A stretch of DNA of 56,076 bases from JAVKMO01 sp031539345. Lineage in GTDB: Bacteria; Bacteroidota; Bacteroidia; Chitinophagales; Chitinophagaceae. Of this stretch, positions 49,214 through 56,076 are shown one piece after another. The stretch spans positions 1 through 56,076 of the forward strand of contig JAVKMO010000022.1 in the NCBI GenBank assembly GCA_031539345.1. The letters run 5' to 3'. The position numbers and the translations under genes are program-made. Below the pieces are notes generated by a model, which made no database searches, was not told the origin of the DNA, and saw only the letters and a list, made by a program, of their open reading frames with translations. The number at the start of each line of letters is the position of its first letter. Positions within the stretch are counted from its first letter, which is position 1.

Positions 49214-50443
49214 ATGAAAAAAGAAACCGAAAATATTATTGTCAATAAAATCAATCTCGTTCAAATTCGCCGAGAAGCACTCGACATTCAAGCCTGGCGT
49301 AATGCACACAGAAGTGCCGAAAACATTTACAACCCACGCCGATATTTCCTTTACAACATTTATGCCGATGTGATTTTAGACACACATTTATTCGGCATTA
49401 TAGAAAAAAGAGAATCTTCGATAAAAAACAATTCTTTCATTCTTAAAAACAAAGAAGGTAAAGAAAACAAGAATTTATCACTCCTTTTAAATTCTCCAAA
49501 TTTTACAAATTTCATAACCGATGCCTTAGACACTAAGTTTTGGGGGCACTCGCTATTTGAATTTACTTTCGACAAAAATACATTCACTTACAACCTCATT
49601 CCACGCACCAATGTCATCCCAGAAAGAGGTATCATCGTAGCCCATCAATACGACACTGAAGGCTTCGATTATACAGATGCAGCATATCAAAAAAGCACAC
49701 TCGCAGTAGGAAAAAAAACAGACTTGGGATTATTGTTACAAGCATCTCCATTTGTCATCTACAAAAGAAAATGTATTGCAGAATATGCCCAATACATCGA
49801 AATCTTCGGACAACCAATACGAGAGGGTATCTATGATGGTTTTGACGACAGCTTGAGACAACGTCTTGTAGAAGACATGCAAGCCATCGGCTCTTCGCAA
49901 ATCTTCGTCCACCCCGAAGGAACAAAAATCAACTTCATAGAAGCTGCAGAAAAAGCAAACTCCGCAAAAATCTACACCGAAATGATAGACCTTTGCAATG
50001 CCGAAATGTCAAAATTGATTTTAGGAAACACACTCACAACACAACAAGGAAATAATGGGGCAAGAAGCCTCGGCGAAGTGCACGAAAGCGCCGAAAATAT
50101 CATTAAAGATAGCGACAAAAGATACATCGAAAACATACTGAACTACCAACTTAAACCTTTGCTCGTGGCTAATGGTTTTTCTATTACTGAAGACGAGTTT
50201 TTTCATATCAACGAAAGCGAAGAAATAGACTACAAAACACGTATTGATATTGACACCAAGCTCAACGCAATTATTCCTATCGATGACGATTATTTTTACA
50301 CCACATACAATATTCCCAAACCCAAAACAACAACAACAAACAAAAAAGACACCGAAAACAACAACCAACAAGACAACAAGCAAGAATCTGCCTTGTCGAG
50401 CAACATTAATAAAGCACTCGGTTTTTTCGGCTTTTCTCTCTAA
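49214..50443 (+). CDS. Portal protein (DUF935 / Mu gp29-like)
   Basis: A 409-aa portal through which DNA enters the capsid. Conserved features include YADVILDTHLFGIIEKRESS, KFWGHSLFEFTF, IFGQPIREGIYDG, FVHPEGTKINFIEAAEKA and SLGEVHESAENIIKDSDKR, all Mu gp29-type. The C-terminus is Lys/Thr/Asn-rich. It is 9 bp from the gp36-like gene. Confidence 0.9.
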   Translation: MKKETENIIVNKINLVQIRREALDIQAWRNAHRSAENIYNPRRYFLYNIYADVILDTHLFGIIEKRESSIKNNSFILKNKEGKENKNLSLLLNSPNFTNFITDALDTKFWGHSLFEFTFDKNTFTYNLIPRTNVIPERGIIVAHQYDTEGFDYTDAAYQKSTLAVGKKTDLGLLLQASPFVIYKRKCIAEYAQYIEIFGQPIREGIYDGFDDSLRQRLVEDMQAIGSSQIFVHPEGTKINFIEAAEKANSAKIYTEMIDLCNAEMSKLILGNTLTTQQGNNGARSLGEVHESAENIIKDSDKRYIENILNYQLKPLLVANGFSITEDEFFHINESEEIDYKTRIDIDTKLNAIIPIDDDYFYTTYNIPKPKTTTTNKKDTENNNQQDNKQESALSSNINKALGFFGFSL

Positions 50444-50469
50444 GGGCAAACGCCAAGCAACTTAGAGAG

Positions 50470-51750
50470 ATGCATAACACGCTTGAGCATCTACAAAACA
50501 ATTGCCCTATTTGTAGCATTAAAACAACTCTTAATGCAAATGACGAAGCGAAATTAAATAAAGAAGCACAACGCATCGCAATCAGCATCTACAAAAACAA
50601 ATGGAACGGAAAAATTGACCAAAAACTAACAAAATTAGTCGCCGAAAAATTACTCCATTTCTATACGCAAGGACTTGCAGACATTGGAACAGCATTGCCA
50701 GAACCTATCGCACAATCCCTACAAGACAACATCTATCACTTTGCTGGGGCGAAAAATTACCAACAACTCAAAACCCTCAGCCAAGCCGTTTACAACCCCC
50801 AAACAGGCACAAAAATTCCTTTCGCCCAGTTCAAAGAGGTAGCAAAAAAAATAGACGAAAAATACAACAAAATTTGGCTCAAAACAGAACAAAACCACGC
50901 CTATGCCTCCACACAAATGGCGGCGAAATGGAACAGTTTTGATGAAGCCTTTCACCTCAAATACAAAACCGCAGGCGACGGTCGCGTACGCCCATCACAC
51001 GCCGCTCTCAACAACATCACAAAACCAAAAAATGACAGCTTTTGGAACAAATACTACCCCCCAAATGACTACGGTTGCCGTTGCAACGTCATTGAAACTA
51101 ACGACGAAAAAACAACCGACACAGCACACATTCCAGAAAACACAGTGCCTAAAATGTTTCAAGTCAACACGGCAAAAGAAAACATCGTCTTTCCGTTATC
51201 GCACCCTTATTTTAAAGGAGTTCCTAAAGAAGTTGAAAAAAGCGCCAAGTTGTTACGCACAAAAGAACAAGCCAAAACAAACGACAGAGCCGAAAAACAA
51301 CGCATCTATAATCTGCCCATAAACGAACAATACAAACTCATCAAAAAATACAACAACGGAGGAGAAGTAAAGCAACACCTAACTAAGAATGTTACAGCAA
51401 ATGACCACGAAACCGTCCTTCAGGCAGCTCATTATCATGCTTCAAAGGGGGAAAAAGTTCTCGTGTTGCCAGAAATACACAGTGCTGAAAAAACGGCAAG
51501 AGAAAAATTATTGCCCAACGCAAAGTTGGGAAAAAATCCCGATTTGTTAGTAGGAGACAAATACAATGAGGTCGAAGAAGCTAAAGACATATCAAAAACA
51601 ACCATTAAAAACAGAATCAAATCAGGTGTAGGTCAAGCAAACCAAATCACAATAGTTGTTCCTAAAAACTACAAAGGCGAATACGACAAATATGTCAAAA
51701 AGAGAGAGGATGATTTAAATGTAGCCATTCACATAATAAAAAAAGAGTAA
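50470..51750 (+). CDS. MuF head morphogenesis protein with C-terminal nuclease-toxin-like domain
   Basis: 426 aa. The N-terminus has NCPICSIKTTL. The MuF core is near residues 155-210: AGDGRVRPSHAAL, then PPNDYGCRCNVIET. From about residue 310 a different domain begins: HYHASKGEKVLVLPEI, KNPDLLVGDKYNEVEEAK and QANQITIVVPKNY. The D...E-x-K arrangement resembles PD-(D/E)XK tRNase tails of CdiA-type toxins. MuF proteins with toxin tails are a known class in temperate phages. No immunity-size gene follows before 51847. Confidence 0.85.
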   Translation: MHNTLEHLQNNCPICSIKTTLNANDEAKLNKEAQRIAISIYKNKWNGKIDQKLTKLVAEKLLHFYTQGLADIGTALPEPIAQSLQDNIYHFAGAKNYQQLKTLSQAVYNPQTGTKIPFAQFKEVAKKIDEKYNKIWLKTEQNHAYASTQMAAKWNSFDEAFHLKYKTAGDGRVRPSHAALNNITKPKNDSFWNKYYPPNDYGCRCNVIETNDEKTTDTAHIPENTVPKMFQVNTAKENIVFPLSHPYFKGVPKEVEKSAKLLRTKEQAKTNDRAEKQRIYNLPINEQYKLIKKYNNGGEVKQHLTKNVTANDHETVLQAAHYHASKGEKVLVLPEIHSAEKTAREKLLPNAKLGKNPDLLVGDKYNEVEEAKDISKTTIKNRIKSGVGQANQITIVVPKNYKGEYDKYVKKREDDLNVAIHIIKKE

Positions 51751-51846
51751 CACTTTCGTATTACTCTCGAGTTGCGGAATCAGTCTCGCAAGACCATCCT
51801 GCCCAACAACACAAATATATAAACAAATTCAACTAAACCAAAAACA

Positions 51847-52281
51847 ATGAAAAAAGAACAACAACAAGAGCTCGCACTCCTCCTCTTTATGCAAGGTATC
51901 ACCAAAAAAGACATTTCTGTAAAAATTGGCGTTAGCGAAAAAACAATCGGCACATGGAGCGAAAAATTCGCATGGAAAGAAAAACGCGCAGGAAACCAAA
52001 TTACACGCTCGCAACTCATCAACAAAACACTCCAAGAAATAAACAAACTGTTTGAAACCAGCAATGGAAACATCAACGCCGATGCACTCATCAAGCTGGC
52101 TAACGTGATTGAAAAATTAGACAAGCAACCGAGTGTGGTTGATTTTATGCAAACCTTTTTAAAATTTTCCGAATGGTGCATTAGCCGAGCTGAAATCGAC
52201 AACGCGCTAACAACAGAACTCATTAAAAATATGACCAAATACCAAGACATTTTTATTAACGAAAACTTTCAAAACAACTAA
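51847..52281 (+). CDS. HTH protein, Mu gp27 / terminase small subunit-like
   Basis: A 144-aa protein with an N-terminal helix-turn-helix (GITKKDISVKIGVSEKTIGT, then WSEKFAWKEKRAG) and a helical remainder. In Mu-like phages gp27 precedes the large terminase and acts as the DNA-recognition subunit. It ends 3 bp before the amidase. Confidence 0.78.
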   Translation: MKKEQQQELALLLFMQGITKKDISVKIGVSEKTIGTWSEKFAWKEKRAGNQITRSQLINKTLQEINKLFETSNGNINADALIKLANVIEKLDKQPSVVDFMQTFLKFSEWCISRAEIDNALTTELIKNMTKYQDIFINENFQNN

Positions 52282-52283
52282 TT

Positions 52284-52823
52284 ATGCTTTTCATATCCGC
52301 AGGACATAGCAATCTACCAACCAAAGACCAAGGTGCAATCTACAAGCCGTTCATAGAGGGTAATGAAGCGGCTCTATTTTGCCAAACCTTAAAAAACAAC
52401 CTCGACAATTTGCTCGTCGCAAATTATTTAGACCCTTTTGAAAACGTTTTAAAAAACACTTTAAATGCTTATAAAAACCTTGTTCAAAAAACAGATTTTG
52501 CCATTGATTTTCATTTCAACGCAAACGAAAACACAAACATAAGCGGTACGGAAATTTTGGTCAATACAAAAACCGAAAAAACGAAACAAATCGCAACAGA
52601 ATTGTTAAAAATGATTAGTTCAACGTTGCAAATAGAAAGCAGAGGAATAAAAGGAGAAGCAGATAGCCAACACAATAGACTTGGTTTTTTGCACCTCCCT
52701 TGCGAAAGCATGATTGTTGAAATTTGTTTTCTATCAAACAAAAAAGACATGGACAAGTACAAAAAAAATCAACAAGAACTTGCTCTAAAAATCGCCTTTT
52801 TATTCGCTGAATATAACCTTTAA
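52284..52823 (+). CDS. N-acetylmuramoyl-L-alanine amidase (phage endolysin)
   Basis: A 179-aa Amidase_3-type zinc enzyme. Ligands and catalytic residues are visible: H8 in ISAGHSN, E28 in EGNEAALF, H in DFHFNAN and the catalytic Glu in MIVEICFLSN. It has no signal peptide, so export would need the holin. It sits inside the terminase cluster rather than beside the holin/spanin pair. Confidence 0.9.
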   Translation: MLFISAGHSNLPTKDQGAIYKPFIEGNEAALFCQTLKNNLDNLLVANYLDPFENVLKNTLNAYKNLVQKTDFAIDFHFNANENTNISGTEILVNTKTEKTKQIATELLKMISSTLQIESRGIKGEADSQHNRLGFLHLPCESMIVEICFLSNKKDMDKYKKNQQELALKIAFLFAEYNL

Positions 52824-52824
52824 T

Positions 52825-54342
52825 ATGAACGCAAAACAACTGTCAAAAAAATGGGAAAATCACGTACAAGCTACAAAAACAATGGCTTTGTCAAACAAAA
52901 ACGAAAGCCCAAGCGAAAAAAATCAACGCATCGAAAAAGCAAAAAAAGAGTACAACTTTTTTTGCCAATATTATTTCCCTCACCTCACCTGTAACGATGA
53001 TGGAAAGCCTATTGAAAATGCTTTTTTTCACAAACAAGCCGCCGCTTATATATTCAAAAACAGACGAACAAGAGCCGTGTTTGAATGGGCAAGAGGACAC
53101 GCAAAAAGCACACACATGACCTTGCTTATTCCGCTGTGGCTCAAAATAAATAAACAGTTTAAAACACTTTTAATCATTGGAAAATCGCAAGAATTTTCAA
53201 TCAGAATGCTAAAAAACATCCAAGAGGAACTCAGCGAAAATGACCGATATATTAACGATTTTGGACTACAAAAAAAAGAAGGCGATTGGGCTGACAGCGA
53301 ATTCAGAACAACGGATGATTGTGCATTCATCCCTCTTGGTAGAGGGCAGTCCCCACGAGGAATTATCAACAAAGGGCACCGACCAGACTACATTGTTATC
53401 GATGATATCGATGATGACGAAATGTGCCGAAACGAAAGCCGAATCAACGATACCATGAATTGGATACAAAAAGCACTCTTTAACACAATGGACGCAGGTA
53501 ATGGACGCTTTATAGTTGTTGGAAACCGCATCGCTAAAAATTCAATTGTCGCACAATTGGCACAACAACCAAATTTTTATCATACAAAAATCAATGCAAT
53601 CAACGACAAGGGAACTCCTTCTTGGGCGGAAAAATACAAAATAGAAGAATTAGACGAAGTTAGAAAAAGCATCGGCGAAAGCGCCTGGCAACAGGAATTT
53701 ATGAACAATCCACTTACAAAGGGAAGTGTTTTTAAACACATCGCACATGGAGATATGTTGCCGTTAAAACAATACAAAGCAATCATTGGATACACAGATC
53801 CATCTTTTAAAAACACCGACAAAAGCGACTACAAAGCTACCGCAGTCGTTGGATTAACCAACAAAGGACATTATCACATACTCCGCGCATTCGTTCGTAA
53901 AGCCAGTATAAGTGAAATGATTGCGTGGCATTATCTCGTCTTTGAAGAGATGCGAAAAGAAGCACCAATTATTTTCTATATGGAAGCTAATTTTATTCAA
54001 GATTTTTTACTCAAAGATTTTAATGAAGAGGGAAATAAAAGAGGATTACACCTCCCTATTAAAGGCGACACAAGAAAAAAACCTGACAAATTTCAACGAA
54101 TAGAAAGCCTAGAACCTCTATTTTCAAACGAAAAAATAATCATCAACAACAAGCTAAAAGAAAACGAAGACATGCAAACATTGCTCACACAACTCACGCT
54201 TTTTGAACGCGGATCTCGAATAAATGACGATGCACCAGACGCTTTAGAAGGAGCAATATTTTTGCTCAATCAAAAAAACTTTCGAGACCAACCCAATTAT
54301 ATGAAACCAAGAAATTTACTCAAAAACAAAAACCGATTTTAA
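52825..54342 (+). CDS. Terminase large subunit (Mu gp28-like)
   Basis: A 505-aa DNA-packaging motor. The Walker A variant is WARGHAKST (about residue 87), Walker B YIVIDDIDDDE (about 189). The C-terminal RNase H-like nuclease has YTDPSF (about 322) and DDAPDALEGA (about 470). Full length. The stop is directly followed by the ATG of the next gene. Confidence 0.93.
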   Translation: MNAKQLSKKWENHVQATKTMALSNKNESPSEKNQRIEKAKKEYNFFCQYYFPHLTCNDDGKPIENAFFHKQAAAYIFKNRRTRAVFEWARGHAKSTHMTLLIPLWLKINKQFKTLLIIGKSQEFSIRMLKNIQEELSENDRYINDFGLQKKEGDWADSEFRTTDDCAFIPLGRGQSPRGIINKGHRPDYIVIDDIDDDEMCRNESRINDTMNWIQKALFNTMDAGNGRFIVVGNRIAKNSIVAQLAQQPNFYHTKINAINDKGTPSWAEKYKIEELDEVRKSIGESAWQQEFMNNPLTKGSVFKHIAHGDMLPLKQYKAIIGYTDPSFKNTDKSDYKATAVVGLTNKGHYHILRAFVRKASISEMIAWHYLVFEEMRKEAPIIFYMEANFIQDFLLKDFNEEGNKRGLHLPIKGDTRKKPDKFQRIESLEPLFSNEKIIINNKLKENEDMQTLLTQLTLFERGSRINDDAPDALEGAIFLLNQKNFRDQPNYMKPRNLLKNKNRF

Positions 54343-54822
54343 ATGAAAATCATAAAAAACACAATCCCACAACACCAAGCAATGGTGTTGCAAAAAATTA
54401 AATCATTGCCTAAAAAATTAGCCGTAGAAGCAAATGAATTTTTTGAAGAATCATTTATCAATCAAGGTTTTACAGATAGCAGTTACGAAAGATGGCAAAA
54501 TAGAAAAACTATTGTCAAAAATAATACCGCTTATGACGCAGGAAAAAATGGTCTTGTCAGACTGACAAAAAAAGGAAATCTCTACAGTCCACTAAAATCA
54601 GCAAGCAACAGAAGAGGAATATTGATGTTAAGCGGCGATTTAAGACGGAGTTTGAAAAATAAGGTAGTCGGAAACCAAGCTGCCGTGTACAGTAACTTGC
54701 CATATGCAAAATTTCACAATGAAGGCGGAAAAAAAATGCCAAAACGGCAATTCATGGGCAATTCGCAACAGCTCAACAATAAGCTATTGAAAATCATCAA
54801 TGAAGAATTAAAATCAATTTAA
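54343..54822 (+). CDS. Virion morphogenesis protein (Mu gpG-like)
   Basis: A 159-aa protein of the PF05069 type. The pattern ILMLSGDLRRSLKNK, YAKFHNEGGKKMPKRQFMG is diagnostic. It is thought to help complete the tail or head. It abuts the terminase gene. Confidence 0.87.
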   Translation: MKIIKNTIPQHQAMVLQKIKSLPKKLAVEANEFFEESFINQGFTDSSYERWQNRKTIVKNNTAYDAGKNGLVRLTKKGNLYSPLKSASNRRGILMLSGDLRRSLKNKVVGNQAAVYSNLPYAKFHNEGGKKMPKRQFMGNSQQLNNKLLKIINEELKSI

Positions 54823-54836
54823 AACTAATTTAAATT

Positions 54837-55253
54837 ATGCTTAAAACATACAAAGCAATTGCAACAGAAATCGCAAAAATACAAGCCATTAAACACATCG
54901 ACTGGGACAACGACCAGCTGAACAGAATTGAGATTGAAAACGCTTTTGAAACGCCCGCTGTCTTTATTGGCATTGACATCTCTTATGAACAAAAGGCGAA
55001 AGGAAGACAAAGCGGATTGGCGACAATTAGCGTAAAAATTGTAATCCACCAATATTCCGAAAGCCATATTTCCGCCAATCAAATCAATCAACATCTCGAA
55101 GAAATGAGCATTATAGACGATGTTCACATTGCGTTGCAAAATCTTAAAAACGACAATGTCAATAGTTTGCAGCGAATTTCAACGAAGCGCGAATCAAATG
55201 AAATGGGATACATCTCATTTACACACACTTATCTTTGCGGCGTATTTTCATAA
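54837..55253 (+). CDS. Tail completion protein, Mu gp37-like
   Basis: A 138-aa protein (YKAIATEIAKIQAIKHIDWD, TPAVFIGIDISYEQ, SVKIVIHQYSESH). Layout and position after the gpG-like gene fit tail terminator or gp37-type proteins of Mu-like phages. Assignment is by pattern and context. The gap that follows (55254-55542) is AT-rich; I see only short CCATTCACCATTCACC repeats at about 55521-55540. Confidence 0.65.
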   Translation: MLKTYKAIATEIAKIQAIKHIDWDNDQLNRIEIENAFETPAVFIGIDISYEQKAKGRQSGLATISVKIVIHQYSESHISANQINQHLEEMSIIDDVHIALQNLKNDNVNSLQRISTKRESNEMGYISFTHTYLCGVFS

Positions 55254-55542
55254 TTTTGGCAAAGAATTTTCAAAATTGTCTTCTTTGAAAGAAAGAACTT
55301 TTCGGCCGTTTTTAATATTAAAAAATCAATTTTGAAGTGAGGATTTTTTTTTGCAAGAGAATGATAAAAAAATCGAACAGAATCATTTCTTTTTTTTGTG
55401 TTTTCTTTTTTTGAGTTGATTGATAATTTATGCATAAAAAATGATTATGAACAATTCACAAATTTTCAATTATTTAAACAAAAAAAGCAAGTTGTGAATA
55501 AATATTCATCATAGACCATCATTAACCATTCACCATTCACCA

Positions 55543-55940
55543 CTAATCTTCAATCACTTTCCCATCCCATTGTTCAATGGATTGTGCAATTTTTTGTGAT
55601 TCGATTTGATTTGTGTAAGATTTTAATCCGCTCATAAAATCACGTGCCGTATGGCTCAACCCTTGCGGTGCTTTTTTACTCTTGGCGATGAGCATAGATT
55701 TTGTCTGCTCAAACATAACTCTTGTCCTCTCGCTCATCGGTTCTGATGGAGCTTCAACTGCTGGCAACTGCTTGTTTTTTTGTTCAAAATATTCATCTAC
55801 TTTTTTGGCACTTTCTTTTTCATACACCGCCAAAAATTCAAACAATAACGCCTGATCAAGTCGCTCATAAATTTTGCCATATTTACTTTTCGCAACCTCT
55901 TCAAAAAAGTAAACCAACTCCTCCAGCCTGTAGTCTGTCT
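55543..55940 (-). pseudogene. Phage-associated gene cut by an IS element
   Basis: At least 130 codons remain, reading DKTDYRLEELVYFFEEVAKS, YERLDQALLFEFLAVYEKE and ending IEQWDGKVIED. No valid start lies inside except a poor TTG at 55917; upstream codons stay protein-like until a stop created by the IS end at 55945. So the 5' end is lost to the insertion at 55941. No family recognised. Confidence 0.65.
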
Positions 55941-56076
55941 TGTCCTAAAAAAAGTTTACAGTTTTGTTAGATAATCCTGATAGCGGTTTACAGTTGTTTT
56001 TTAGTCCTGAACTGAGGTTACAAATGTAGTTGGTTTGGTGTAATAGTTCTGCCATAATTTTTGTGGTTTGGTTGGA
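55941..56076. mobile_element. End of an IS21-like element, continues out of window
   Basis: The element begins TGTCCTAAAA. Within 80 bp three direct repeats of the form TCCT, about seven bases, then GGTTTACA occur at 55943, 55975 and 56005, i.e. 30-32 bp apart. A TG terminus with several internal terminal repeats is the hallmark of IS21-family ends, where the transposase binds. The transposase genes would lie to the right. Confidence 0.6.

Noticed and set aside
50021..50449. 142-codon minus-strand frame opposite the portal gene 3' end, as a possible immunity gene for the MuF toxin
   Set aside because: It is a Val/Phe/Cys-rich antisense shadow of the Lys/Thr/Asn-rich portal tail and does not look like a real protein.

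Overview
This low-GC window reads as the chromosome of a Bacteroidota bacterium, most likely order Chitinophagales. Supporting signs are a 16S gene of Chitinophagaceae type, -33 TTG / -7 TAnnTTTG promoters, a Rho with a long N-terminal insert, a DksA/TraR protein of the Bacteroidota type, a probable type IX secretion (T9SS) C-terminal sorting domain, and a type II-C-like CRISPR repeat starting GTTGTG on the minus strand. The placement is inferred from sequence features, not from a tree.

Layout. 1-1610: a CRISPR array (44-nt repeat, 22 spacers) ending in a degenerate repeat; no cas gene is in the window. 1767-32131: dense housekeeping genes: uvrA, lpdA, a nitroreductase, a glycosyltransferase, ilvA, a membrane protein, mreC-mreD, rho, a Lys-rich DksA/TraR protein, a cobalamin-binding mutase subunit, mnmE-der, rpsU, rseP, a YqeY protein, a hydrolase, rsmA, sucB, a secreted protein, miaA, feoB, argS and a two-component pair. 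32362-33110: a decayed IS5-type transposase. 33424-38873: a complete rRNA operon (promoter, 16S, tRNA-Ile, tRNA-Ala, 23S, 5S, terminator) with three boxA-like sites. 38893-39438: an IS4-type transposase remnant and a perfect 38-bp palindrome.

39566-42500: a small island of secreted or lipoprotein genes. Its first gene looks phase-variable at two places. A (CAACACA)9 tract separates the only good ATG from the signal peptide and leaves them out of frame. An A9 tract then splits the pro-region from a C-terminal cysteine-peptidase-like domain. The next gene carries two in-frame stops. The third is cut off by a prophage.

42500-55940: part of a Mu-like contractile-tailed prophage with divergent transcription. 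On the minus strand, from the centre leftwards: protease/scaffold, major capsid, a holin candidate, a one-gene spanin candidate, tail sheath, tail tube, tail chaperones joined by a -1 frameshift, and a truncated tape measure. On the plus strand: gp36-like, portal, MuF head protein with a toxin-like C-terminus, gp27-like, amidase, large terminase, virion morphogenesis and tail completion. Between the arms lie three CCCAAWTTGGG palindromes exactly 22 bp apart, probably operators. Integrase/transposase, repressor, baseplate and fibre genes are not seen. The right end is interrupted by the end of an IS21-like element that runs out of the window.

Best candidates for something new: the doubly repeat-controlled lipoprotein peptidase, the MuF toxin-like tail without an adjacent immunity gene, and the operator triplet controlling a divergent Mu-like late region.
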